Positions 56,055 to 64,000 of a DNA stretch of 64,000 nucleotides are shown piece after piece. Source of the stretch: Nostoc sp. LEGE 06077 (GTDB lineage Bacteria > Cyanobacteriota > Cyanobacteriia > Cyanobacteriales > Nostocaceae). The position numbers and the translations under genes were made by a program. The DNA lies in assembly GCF_015207705.1 (NCBI RefSeq), contig NZ_JADEWI010000020.1, positions 1-64,000 of the forward strand, in the 5' to 3' direction. A model generated the notes under the pieces. It was not told the DNA's origin. It saw only the letters and a list, made by a program, of their open reading frames with translations, and ran no database searches. The first letter of the stretch is position 1; the number at the start of each line of letters is the position of its first letter.

Positions 56055-56656
56055 TTAAGCAGAAAGTTCAGATATTGAGACTGTGTGTAAGGGTTTTGAA
56101 TACCTACGCCCTGATATTTGACCCTACCGTGTATACACACACAAGCCAAAAATTTTCATGTTGAAACCGTATCCTGCCTAGAACTAAAGTTCCAGGCTCA
56201 TAGCCAAAGTCTACAAAGCGTGGACTGGAAGAGATTTTTGGTTGAGTCATCTTCAGATGACTTACGCTATGAGACTCGGAATGAATTCCGAGGCGGGATA
56301 GATGCACTATACGAATATTTGTGTGTACACCGCAGCCCCTACACTCTTTTTTGACGACTGTATATGAAAACACTATATCTATGGGTGGGGAGTAGGGTAA
56401 AGTTATGATGGATTTCACCTAGTAAGTTCACGAATCCTATAAGACGGCTTGATGACAGCTTTTGTTAAGTCGCTCGTTATTGTTTTGTCTAAAATCAGAA
56501 AGGTAAAAGCACGACACGCAATCTAACGACAATTAGATCTAGGATTGATTTAACAAAGCTAAAAAACAAAGTTATGGGTGTTGAGTCGGTAGTAGTGCCA
56601 AAAATCTATGAAAAACTCATACCTATGACCATCACTAAATTCACAGGTCTAAAACA
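56055..56656. other. 602-base spacer with structured element B
   Basis: After the kinase gene comes GTGTAAGGGTTTTGAATACC, a dispersed repeat. Element B follows at 56127-56332, then AT-rich DNA up to nfu. No gene was found. Confidence 0.65.
56127..56332 (+). repeat. Structured MITE-like element B
   Basis: Same orientation as element A. Left end CCGTGTATACACACACAAGC at 56127; right end TTTGTGTGTACACCG at 56318-56332. Stems: P1 TCCTGC 56172-56177 / GCGGGA 56293-56298 (one G-U); P2 CTCATAGC 56197-56204 / GCTATGAG 56266-56273; P3 AGTCTAC 56208-56214 / GTGGACT 56220-56226; P4 AGTCATCT 56245 / AGATGACT 56255; P5 CTCGGAAT 56275 / ATTCCGAG 56285. Between copies A and B the sequence changes but pairing is kept. 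Confidence 0.85.
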
Positions 56657-56887
56657 ATGGAACTGACACTTGACAACGTAGAAACCGTTTTAGATGAGAT
56701 GCGCCCTTATTTGATTTCTGATGGCGGTAATGTAGAAGTTGTGGAACTTGATGGCCCTGTGGTCAGATTACGGTTACAAGGTGCTTGTGGTTCTTGTCCT
56801 AGCTCCACAATGACCCTCAGAATGGGTATTGAACGCCGCTTAAAGGAAATGATCCCTGAAATTGGTGAAGTTGAACAAGTCATCTAG
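56657..56887 (+). CDS. NifU-like (Nfu) Fe-S scaffold protein
   Basis: 76 residues containing only the NifU C-terminal domain. The cluster motif is [20 protein letters not shown], with C44 and C47. It should assemble and transfer [4Fe-4S] or [2Fe-2S] clusters to targets such as photosystem I. Length matches the short cyanobacterial Nfu. Immediately upstream DNA has no strong ribosome binding site. Confidence 0.93.
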   Translation: MELTLDNVETVLDEMRPYLISDGGNVEVVELDGPVVRLRLQGACGSCPSSTMTLRMGIERRLKEMIPEIGEVEQVI

Positions 56888-56996
56888 GGACTAGTAAACA
56901 AGGGCTGAAGTATGAAGTCTCAAGTATGAAATTTCATACTTCATCCTTCATATTTCAGACTTCATACTTTCCTCTTGCCCAATCACTATTTAATAT

Positions 56997-59231
56997 ATGC
57001 CCCATCCACTTTATGTTGCCTTTGTTTGGCATCAACATCAGCCGCTGTACAAATCCCCTGACAGCGGCGTTTCACTTTCATCTACTCAGCAATACAAGCT
57101 TCCTTGGGTACGCTTGCACGGTACCAAAGATTATTTAGATTTAATATTAATTCTCGAACAGTATCCCCAGTTACACCAAACGGTGAATCTGGTACCTTCG
57201 CTGATATTGCAATTAGAAGATTACATTGCTGGTACAGCTTTTGATCCTTATTTAACAGCCAGTTTGACTCCGGCGGAAGAACTAACCCAATATCAGCAAG
57301 AATTTATTGTTCAACATTTTTTTGATGCTAATCACCACACGCTAATTGATCCACATCCACGCTATGCCGAGTTGTATCAAAAAAGACAAGATAAAGGGCA
57401 AGCTTGGTGTTTGGCAAATTGGGGACGGGAAGATTATGGTGATTTACTAGCTTGGCACAACTTAGCTTGGATAGATCCGCTGTTTTGGGATGATCCAGAA
57501 ATTGCTGGGTGGTTAAAACAAGGACGGAATTTTAGTTTAAGCGATCGCCAGCAAATTTATGCCAAACAACGCCAAATCTTAAGCCGCATTATTCCCCAAC
57601 ACCGGAAAATGCAGCAAACAGGGCAATTAGAGGTAACTACCACGCCCTACACTCACCCAATTTTGCCTTTGCTGGCTGATACTAATGCTGGTAGAGTCGC
57701 AGTGCCGAACATGACCTTGCCAGAGCATCGCTTCCAATGGGCGGAAGACATTCCCCGGCACTTACGCAAAGCTTGGGATTTATATACAGACCGTTTTGGT
57801 CAAGAACCACGGGGTTTATGGCCTTCAGAACAATCAGTTAGTCCAGAAGTTTTACCGTATATTATTAAACAAGGATTTAAGTGGATTTGCTCAGATGAAG
57901 CCGTCCTAGGATGGACATTGAAACACTTCTTCCATCGAGATGGCGCAGGTAACGTCCAGCAACCAGAAATACTCTATCGACCTTATCGTTTAACAACCCC
58001 AGCCGGAGATTTGTCCATTGTCTTCCGCGACCATAGATTGTCCGATTTAATTGGCTTTACCTATGGGTCAATGCCACCAAAACAAGCCGCAGCCAACTTA
58101 GTGGGACACCTACAGGCGATCGCTAAAAAGCAACGCGAAAACCCCAGCGAACAACCTTGGTTAGTTACCATCGCCTTGGATGGCGAGAATTGTTGGGAAT
58201 TTTATCCCCAAGACGGTAAACTCTTCCTCGAAGCCTTATATCAAAACCTCAGCAACGACTCTCAACTGCAACTCGTTACCGTCTCCGAATTTATTGAGCA
58301 ATTTCCGCCTACAGCCACTATCCCCCAAGAACAATTACACAGTGGTTCTTGGGTAGATGGCAGCTTCACCACCTGGATTGGCGACCCGGCGAAAAATAAA
58401 GCTTGGGACTACCTAACCCAAGCTAGAGCAGTGCTGGCAAGCCATCCAGAAGCCACAGAAGAAAGTAACCCAGCCGCCTGGGAGGCTTTATATGCTGCTG
58501 AGGGTTCAGACTGGTTTTGGTGGTTTGGCGAAGGGCATTCTTCCAATCAAGATGCCATCTTTGATCAATTATTTCGAGAACATTTATGTGGCATTTACAA
58601 AGCCTTAAATGAACCCTTACCCTTCCATCTCTCACAACCTCTAGAGGTGCATGAAGTTCGTGCCAACCATACTCCCGAAAGCTTTATTCACCCCGTCATT
58701 GATGGCAGAGGTGATGAGCAAGATTGGGACAAGGCCGGACGGATAGAAGTCGGTGGTGCTAGAGGCACAATGCACAACAGCAGCGTCGTCCAACGACTGT
58801 GGTATGGAGTAGATCACCTGAATTTCTATTTGAGGTTGGACTTTAAAAGTGGTGTAGCACCAGGAAATGATTTACCACCAGAGCTAAATTTGCTGTGGTT
58901 CTATCCTGAGAAAACAATGCATAATAGCCCAATTCCCTTGACAGATTTGCCGCAGCAAGCGCCAGTGAATTATTTGTATCACCACCATCTAGAAATTAAC
59001 TTGCTGACACAATCGGTGCAGTTCCGGGAAGCAGCAGAGAATCATCAATGGCAGCCCCGCTTTAGTCGCGCCCAAGTAGCTTTAGACACTTGTTTAGAGT
59101 TATCTGTGCCTTGGGCAGATTTGCAAGTGCCACCAGATTACCCCTTACGCTTGATTTTAGTGCAGTCTGATAATGGGCGCTTCTGCGATTATTTACCAGA
59201 AAATGCTTTTATTCCGATTGAAGTACCATAG
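56997..59231 (+). CDS. Glycoside hydrolase family 57 protein
   Basis: 744 residues. The N-terminal GH57 fold begins HPLYVAFVWHQHQPLYKSP, whose HQHQP is the hallmark. LWPSEQSVSPEVLPYIIKQGFKWICSDE contains a Glu in a typical nucleophile context, and SIVFRDHRLSDLIGFTYG the putative acid. A C-terminal beta-rich domain (HPVIDGRGDEQDWDKAGRIEVGG) follows. It belongs to the alpha-glucan enzymes, such as amylases, glucanotransferases or branching enzymes; exact activity is not decidable. No signal peptide, hence cytoplasmic. A dispersed GAAGTATGAAGT repeat fills the preceding gap. Confidence 0.88.
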   Translation: MPHPLYVAFVWHQHQPLYKSPDSGVSLSSTQQYKLPWVRLHGTKDYLDLILILEQYPQLHQTVNLVPSLILQLEDYIAGTAFDPYLTASLTPAEELTQYQQEFIVQHFFDANHHTLIDPHPRYAELYQKRQDKGQAWCLANWGREDYGDLLAWHNLAWIDPLFWDDPEIAGWLKQGRNFSLSDRQQIYAKQRQILSRIIPQHRKMQQTGQLEVTTTPYTHPILPLLADTNAGRVAVPNMTLPEHRFQWAEDIPRHLRKAWDLYTDRFGQEPRGLWPSEQSVSPEVLPYIIKQGFKWICSDEAVLGWTLKHFFHRDGAGNVQQPEILYRPYRLTTPAGDLSIVFRDHRLSDLIGFTYGSMPPKQAAANLVGHLQAIAKKQRENPSEQPWLVTIALDGENCWEFYPQDGKLFLEALYQNLSNDSQLQLVTVSEFIEQFPPTATIPQEQLHSGSWVDGSFTTWIGDPAKNKAWDYLTQARAVLASHPEATEESNPAAWEALYAAEGSDWFWWFGEGHSSNQDAIFDQLFREHLCGIYKALNEPLPFHLSQPLEVHEVRANHTPESFIHPVIDGRGDEQDWDKAGRIEVGGARGTMHNSSVVQRLWYGVDHLNFYLRLDFKSGVAPGNDLPPELNLLWFYPEKTMHNSPIPLTDLPQQAPVNYLYHHHLEINLLTQSVQFREAAENHQWQPRFSRAQVALDTCLELSVPWADLQVPPDYPLRLILVQSDNGRFCDYLPENAFIPIEVP

Positions 59232-59543
59232 GAAAGTAGCGCAAGGTAAAAGTCAAAAAGCTTAGATGACCACCTGTTGATTTACGCCGTACTGTAGTGG
59301 TCAGAAGGCTGAAGTATAAAGCAAATTACTTCAGCCTTTATCTGTGTCTATTGGTGGTTGCTAAATCTTGCTATTAGTCTCAGTAATTTGGATAGTTTTG
59401 TATAAAAATTATAAAATTTTGATTTTAGATTACGTAGAAAGAAAAACATAGATGAGAAATTTGCCAAAAAGCAGTAATGATACTGGCAAAAAAATATTTT
59501 TATAGTTAAATTGAAGACTACACAGAGTAGCTGTTTTTGAACC
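59232..59543. other. Spacer with terminator
   Basis: About 312 bases. The terminator-like hairpin at 59305-59338 closes the GH57 gene. The remainder is AT-rich leader DNA of the kinase gene. Confidence 0.5.
59305..59338 (+). terminator. Terminator-like hairpin after GH57 gene
   Basis: Arms AAGGCTGAAGTA and TACTTCAGCCTT, twelve bases each, around a ten-base loop. The tail is weak in T residues (TATCTGTG). Confidence 0.6.
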
Positions 59544-60635
59544 ATGAATTGCTTTTCTGGAAACATCCCCAATTTTCAAGACGAGTACAGTTTACAAAGG
59601 AATCAACTGGCTCATTTGTGTGGTTCCCAGCAGCTATTCCGCGATCGCTACATCATCCTGCGAATTTTAGGTAGAGGTGGTTTTGGCATTACCTTTTTAG
59701 CTCGAAATGCCCGATTACCAGGAAATCCTCTGTGCGTAATTAAACAACTTTGCCCGAAGACAACTAGTACTAAAAGTTGGGAAAAAGCCTGTCAGCGATT
59801 TGAACAAGAGGCGAAAACTCTAGCGCAACTCGGTAGTCATTCACAAGTTCCTATGCTTTTAGACTACTTTGAAACCAATGGTGAGTTTTATTTAGTGCAA
59901 GAATATGTGCGCGGCTACACTTTAGCGCGAGAAGTTAAACGTAATGGCACTAAAAGCGAAACAGAAGTTAAACAGTTTCTACGAGAAATTCTGCCAATAC
60001 TCCAATACATACATCAAAATCGCGTCATTCATCGAGATATTAAACCGCAAAACTTGTTGCGTTGTGAAGATGATCAGCGGTTGGTGATGATAGATTTCGG
60101 TGCAGTGAAAGAGAAGTTAGTTGAGATTACTGAAGACTCTGGTTATAAAACTGCAACAACTAATTTTGTTGGGACAATGGGGTTTGCACCTCCAGAACAG
60201 TTTGCATTGCGACCAGTTTACGCCAGTGATATTTATGCCGTGGGTATCACTTGTCTTTATTTGTTGACTGGTAAGGGGCCTTTAGACTTTGAACAGGATG
60301 CCTACACAGGTGAGATATGTTGGCAAAAAGAAGTGAATATTAGTGATAACTTTGCCAAAATTTTAGGAAAGATGGTGAAATTTTCTTTAGCCGATCGCTT
60401 CAAAACAGTTGATGATGTGATTAAAGCCTTAAATTTAGGGGAGAATTTACCAAATTTAAGTAACTGTTTAACAACTAAGCCTCTCAGAGAATTCCCGCCT
60501 CAACCACAACAAACACCACCACAAGCATATATATCACCGACCAACAAAACAGCGATCGCTATTCGAGAATGGAAAGCTAAACTCAATAACAAACAGTTGC
60601 ATCGTCAGTTAAATTCTTACTTAACTTCGGTGTAA
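59544..60635 (+). CDS. Ser/Thr protein kinase (Hanks type)
   Basis: 363 residues. Kinase subdomains in order: glycine loop ILGRGGFGITFLA (41-53), catalytic Lys in CVIKQL (K67), HRDIKPQN (D165), DFG (184-186), and GTMGFAPPEQF. This is the bacterial PknB/Pkn2 pattern with all catalytic residues present. No extracellular domain, and the C-terminus is a short Pro/Gln-rich tail (PPQPQQTPPQAYI). It phosphorylates proteins on Ser/Thr; the target is not apparent. Confidence 0.93.
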   Translation: MNCFSGNIPNFQDEYSLQRNQLAHLCGSQQLFRDRYIILRILGRGGFGITFLARNARLPGNPLCVIKQLCPKTTSTKSWEKACQRFEQEAKTLAQLGSHSQVPMLLDYFETNGEFYLVQEYVRGYTLAREVKRNGTKSETEVKQFLREILPILQYIHQNRVIHRDIKPQNLLRCEDDQRLVMIDFGAVKEKLVEITEDSGYKTATTNFVGTMGFAPPEQFALRPVYASDIYAVGITCLYLLTGKGPLDFEQDAYTGEICWQKEVNISDNFAKILGKMVKFSLADRFKTVDDVIKALNLGENLPNLSNCLTTKPLREFPPQPQQTPPQAYISPTNKTAIAIREWKAKLNNKQLHRQLNSYLTSV

Positions 60636-60682
60636 AGAATCATTTTCAGGACTTACGCATCAAAATTGTCTGTAGGGATTGG

Positions 60683-60715
60683 GTGTAAGGGTCTTGAATA
60701 CCTACACCCTTACAC
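60683..60715. repeat. Dispersed inverted repeat GTGTAAGGGT...ACCCTTACAC
   Basis: Ten-base arms with a 13-base loop containing TGAATACC. Related copies: 56089 region, 21623 region (GGGTGTAAGGGT) and 47732 region. Probably a dispersed element at gene ends. Confidence 0.6.
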
Positions 60716-60816
60716 TCTTATACCCCTATACTCTGATCTAAAACCTTAATAATTAAAACCCTATTGTCTTGTGTGCGGCAGCACGGGTGGGGTAGATTTT
60801 ATGTGTTGAGGAATTT

Positions 60817-61497
60817 CTATAAATTACTTACTTCGCTTTTAATTAATCCTTTTTGTAAAGCCATCATTACAGCTTGAGTGCGATCGCTCACCTCTAACTT
60901 TTGTAAAATAGCATGGATATGCACTCGTACTGTTCCCGGTGCAATATATAGTGCAACGGCAATTTCTTGATTAGTTTTGCCAGCTGCTAACAGTGATAAA
61001 ATTTCTTGTTCGCGCCCAGTGAGGGGATTAGCAAGTTTTGAGATATTCTCTACATGAGGCGACGGTTCAGCCAAAAAAGAAGAACGAATTTCTTTGGTTG
61101 CAGTTTCATCCCACCAAGAAGCCCCAGCCGCCACAGAACGCAATGCTAAGACTAATTTTTCCGCAGCAATGCCTTTGAGACAATAGCCTTGAGCGCCAGC
61201 TTCTATCAACCGTGAAATTAAAGGCTTTTGCCAATGGGAGGTGAGAATTAAGATTGGCAATAGAGGATTTTGCTGCTTTATTTGTTTACAAGTTTCGATT
61301 CCGCCAATTCCCGGTAAACCAACATCTAACAGCACAATATCCAAAGGATTTTGCTTGACTAACTCGATAGCTGTTTCACCATCTTCCGTCTCAGCGATAA
61401 TCTCCAACCCAGGTTCTTGTTGCAACCGCACATATAAACCTAAGCGAAAGAGTTCATCATCTTCAACTAACAAAATTTTGATGGGGTTAGAAGACAT
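60817..61497 (-). CDS. NarL/FixJ-type response regulator
   Basis: 226 residues. Receiver domain with phosphoacceptor D58 (DIVLLDVGLPG) and acidic pair E12-D13-D14 region; K in CLKGIAAEK. The HTH_LuxR domain is at the C-terminus (LTGREQEILSLLAAGKTNQEIAVAL). It should bind DNA once phosphorylated. It lies directly downstream of the histidine kinase gene on the same strand, with a 54-base gap, so the two form a pair. The kdpA gene begins divergently beyond the kinase gene. Confidence 0.92.
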   Translation of the reverse strand: MSSNPIKILLVEDDELFRLGLYVRLQQEPGLEIIAETEDGETAIELVKQNPLDIVLLDVGLPGIGGIETCKQIKQQNPLLPILILTSHWQKPLISRLIEAGAQGYCLKGIAAEKLVLALRSVAAGASWWDETATKEIRSSFLAEPSPHVENISKLANPLTGREQEILSLLAAGKTNQEIAVALYIAPGTVRVHIHAILQKLEVSDRTQAVMMALQKGLIKSEVSNL

Positions 61498-61551
61498 TTC
61501 ACACAGGTAAAGGGGACAGGAGACAGGAAAGACTTCGACGTAGCCACGACT

Positions 61552-62658
61552 TCAGTCGCTAGGCGCAAGATGTGGATAAACAGGCAGTTTAAAAGCAAAC
61601 ACAGCACCAGTAGGTACTTTGTTCTCTGCCCAGATTATACCCCCGTGGGCTTCAATAATTTGCCGAGATAAATAAAGCCCTAACCCCGAACCTTTCGCTT
61701 GACGGGCGCTATGTCCTTGGTAAAATCTTTCAAATAAGTGAGAGAACTTTTCTGGTTGAATACCTGCACCCGTATCCAAAATTTTGACTACTTGATAAGA
61801 AGTTTGCGGTTCTAAAACAACTTCAACCCTACCACCACGCAGAGAATGATTAATGGCATTCACTAACAGATTATGAAACACTCGTTGCAGTTGCAGCGCA
61901 TCACCGTGAACCCACAACGATTGTCGCCAATCAGAATCACCATAGTTTACCGAGAGATGAACACGACGATTAGCCGCTAATTCCATCAAATCACCAGCCG
62001 CCTCTTCTGCCAAGATAGTTAAATCTACAGGTGCTAAATCTAGCCTTAAACCTTCAGTATCGTTGCGATAAACATCTAAAAGCGTTTCTACCAATTGTAG
62101 AGAAGTCTGATGACTCCGTGCCATTGTCGATAAGACTTTTTGCTGAGTTGGTAAAACTGGGCCAAATTTTTCTTGTTGAAAAGCTTTGATAGTTTCAATC
62201 GCCCCTAACAACGGCGTTTTTAAATCATGGGTAAGAGTAGAAGCAAAATCTTCCCGTACCTTCACTAACTCCCCTTGAGATTCTAACTTGGCGCGAGTTA
62301 CTGCGATCGCCTCTTGAGAACGACGCAGGCGATCGCTTAAAATACCAGTCACAATTAAAGCCATCACCGCAATTAAGCGACTAGCTACCGTCGAGACTTT
62401 CACTAATTCATTTCCAGGTACAAGCAAATTCAACAGCGTCAAACTCACCGCCAACACAGTTGCGAAAAAAGTTGCCCTGCCACCAAACCAATAGTTTGTT
62501 AATAAGATTGCGCCTGTATAAAGATATCCAAAAACATATTCTGTTGGTGTTTTAAACTCCATCAAAATTACACCAACAAATAAACACAATATAATAATAA
62601 ATCTGCCTAATTTATAGCATTGACTATTCTTTTGAACTCCAAATTTATCTGCGTTCAT
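61552..62658 (-). CDS. Membrane histidine kinase
   Basis: 368 residues. Four hydrophobic segments at about 18-110 (FIIILCLFVGVILM, LYTGAILLTNYWF, FFATVLAVSLTLLNLLV, LIAVMALIVTGIL) form the N-terminal sensor. They are followed by a coiled coil, HisKA with H144 (FASTLTHDLKTPLLGA) and HATPase_c (NLLVNAINHS, DTGAGI, GSGLGLYLSRQIIE). It is the probable partner of the NarL-type regulator. The ~30-residue loops between membrane helices are too short for a separate sensor domain. It differs from KdpD, which has a KdpD sensor and USP region. Confidence 0.9.
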   Translation of the reverse strand: MNADKFGVQKNSQCYKLGRFIIILCLFVGVILMEFKTPTEYVFGYLYTGAILLTNYWFGGRATFFATVLAVSLTLLNLLVPGNELVKVSTVASRLIAVMALIVTGILSDRLRRSQEAIAVTRAKLESQGELVKVREDFASTLTHDLKTPLLGAIETIKAFQQEKFGPVLPTQQKVLSTMARSHQTSLQLVETLLDVYRNDTEGLRLDLAPVDLTILAEEAAGDLMELAANRRVHLSVNYGDSDWRQSLWVHGDALQLQRVFHNLLVNAINHSLRGGRVEVVLEPQTSYQVVKILDTGAGIQPEKFSHLFERFYQGHSARQAKGSGLGLYLSRQIIEAHGGIIWAENKVPTGAVFAFKLPVYPHLAPSD

Positions 62659-62931
62659 CGACGTTCATCCTCTTCTATCGGCGGTTAATTCCTAATATAA
62701 AATTTACGCAATAACTCTCTCAAACTCTCATTCCTCCGTGACCTCTGTGCCTCTGTGGTTCGTTTATCATAAATTGACAGCGTTTAGAAACAAACTAAAC
62801 GCTAGATATAGAAAAAAATAAACGCTGTATAAGTATAAATTTATATCCTCCATCCCTTGTTTTTCCCTCATAAAAAATCGATGATCTAAATTAATTCAAT
62901 TAATTACAAACTGTCTAAATAATTAATATTT

Positions 62932-64000
62932 ATGCTCCAAGGATGGATTCAAATTGGACTAACGCTACTGATTGTAGTAGCCATAACTCCATTTTTTGGG
63001 CGATATATGGCGCGTGTTTACCAAGAACGCAGTACATTTCTCGACCCAATTTTAAACCCAATTGAACGCATACTTTACTCTTTAGTTGGCGTTCAGACTA
63101 AAGCAGAGATGACAGGCTGGCAATATGCCAGAGCCATCCTCTACAGCAATGTCGTCATGGGTTTGCTGATATTCTTGATTATTATGAATCAAGGATGGCT
63201 ACCCTTTAACCCAACAAAAATCCCTGCACCAACTTGGGACACAGCCTTACACACAACAATTTCCTTTATTACTAACACTAACCAACAGCATTATTCTGGG
63301 GAAACATATTTGAGTTACGCCAGTCAAATGTGGGGACTTGGTTATCATATGTTCACCTCAGCCGCCACTGGTTTAGCTGTGGGAATTGCTTTTATTCGCG
63401 GCTTAACTGGGAGAGCATTAGGTAACTTTTATGTAGATTTGATTCGCTCAATTACGCGAATTTTATTACCTATTTGTATTGTTGGTGGGATTGCGTTGAT
63501 GGCGGCGGGTGTTCCCGAAACCTTAGCAGGGCCAGTTGTATTCCCGACTTTAGAAGATTCTAGTGTAAGTCAGGCGATCGCTCTTGGCCCTGTTGCCCAT
63601 TTTGAAATTATCAAACAACTCGGAGAAAACGGCGGCGGCTTTTTTGCCATCAACTCAGCCCATCCCTTTGAAAATCCCAACGGATTTTCTAACTTAATTC
63701 AAATTGTGGCGATGTTGTCAATTCCCACATCGTTGATTTATACCTACGGCTTATTTGCCAACAACACCAAGCAAGCCTGGTTAGTCTACGGTATGGTAGG
63801 CGTAATTTACATCACATTTATTATCATCACTGCTATTGGTGAATATAACGGCAACCCCGCAATTAACGCACTCTTAGGTAGTACCCAACCCAACCTCGAA
63901 GGTAAAGAAGTCCGCTTTGGTTGGGCGCAATCAGCCTTATTTGCTGTTAGTACCACCGGAACCATGTGCGGTGCAGTCAACAGTTTACATGACTCCTTCA
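62932..64000 (+). CDS. kdpA: KdpA potassium-translocating subunit (partial)
   Basis: Runs off the right edge; 356 codons are present of about 560 expected. Starts [20 protein letters not shown]. Selectivity-filter regions: [45 protein letters not shown] and [16 protein letters not shown], all matching KdpA. This subunit carries K+ in the KdpFABC P-type ATPase complex of the plasma membrane and is normally expressed under K+ limitation. The gene is divergent from the NarL-type kinase/regulator pair (273 bases between starts). Confidence 0.95.
   Translation, partial: MLQGWIQIGLTLLIVVAITPFFGRYMARVYQERSTFLDPILNPIERILYSLVGVQTKAEMTGWQYARAILYSNVVMGLLIFLIIMNQGWLPFNPTKIPAPTWDTALHTTISFITNTNQQHYSGETYLSYASQMWGLGYHMFTSAATGLAVGIAFIRGLTGRALGNFYVDLIRSITRILLPICIVGGIALMAAGVPETLAGPVVFPTLEDSSVSQAIALGPVAHFEIIKQLGENGGGFFAINSAHPFENPNGFSNLIQIVAMLSIPTSLIYTYGLFANNTKQAWLVYGMVGVIYITFIIITAIGEYNGNPAINALLGSTQPNLEGKEVRFGWAQSALFAVSTTGTMCGAVNSLHDSF

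Overview
The window is typical filamentous, probably heterocyst-forming, cyanobacterial DNA (Nostoc/Anabaena/Calothrix-like). The basis is the many HIP1-type GCGATCGC octamers, a Psb32-type photosystem II repair protein, a gamma-tocopherol methyltransferase-like enzyme, a cyanophycinase-like peptidase, several DUF families seen mainly in cyanobacteria, heptamer tandem repeats, and many dispersed palindromic repeats between genes. All assignments come from reading the sequence and translations; no database search was possible.

Layout. 1-1.9 kb: dicarboxylate/amino-acid:cation symporter and an overlapping small gene. 1.9-2.4 kb: ISAs1-type transposase remnant. 2.4-6.8 kb: a phytochelatin-synthase-like protease-fold gene and a giant AAA/WD40 protein on opposite strands, both preceded by clusters of the same 9-bp repeat. 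7-10 kb: small genes (glycine-zipper, YciI-like, coiled-coil) in repeat-rich spacers, including a 40-bp tandem repeat. 10-16.7 kb: tandem-GGDEF protein, DUF4336 protein, a CoiA-like nuclease between inverted repeats, a cardiolipin-synthase-type PLD enzyme and an EEP-family phosphoesterase. 17-20.7 kb: tocopherol methyltransferase, KtrB/KtrA-type K+ uptake and a DUF4346 protein. 20.7-24.3 kb: Psb32, CheB-CheR and a cyclic-nucleotide-binding protein. 24.5-27.8 kb: small unknowns, a homologue of the cobalamin-trafficking protein MMADHC (CblD) and a lipoprotein nuclease. 27.9-36.2 kb: alpha-2-macroglobulin and PbpC, a divergent periplasmic pair. 36.5-39.7 kb: an ethylene-receptor-like hybrid kinase followed by a receiver-kinase. 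39.8-47.7 kb: small proteins, Rieske ferredoxin, a ferrochelatase-family protein with a natural His8 tail, an MFS carrier and acetolactate synthase with a zinc ribbon. 48-54 kb: cyanophycinase-like protein, glycosyltransferase, LepA and a ribbon-helix-helix-like protein. 54-60.6 kb: GAF histidine kinase, Nfu, GH57 and a Ser/Thr kinase. 60.8-64 kb: a NarL-type two-component pair divergent from kdpA, which runs off the right edge.

Themes. Potassium uptake appears twice (KtrB/KtrA and KdpA). Signalling is heavily represented: four histidine kinases, several receivers, c-di-GMP enzymes, CheB/CheR, a cNMP-binding protein and a Ser/Thr kinase. The most unusual signal that the genes do not explain is a pair of ~206-245 bp elements (47847-48091 and 56127-56332). 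They have GTGTACACAC-type ends and a multi-branched set of hairpins in which base pairing is kept while sequence changes. Other leads are an in-frame repeat insertion inside pbpC, the CblD homologue, the His-tailed chelatase-like protein, a 37-residue membrane protein with a perfect ribosome binding site, and the CoiA-like nuclease.
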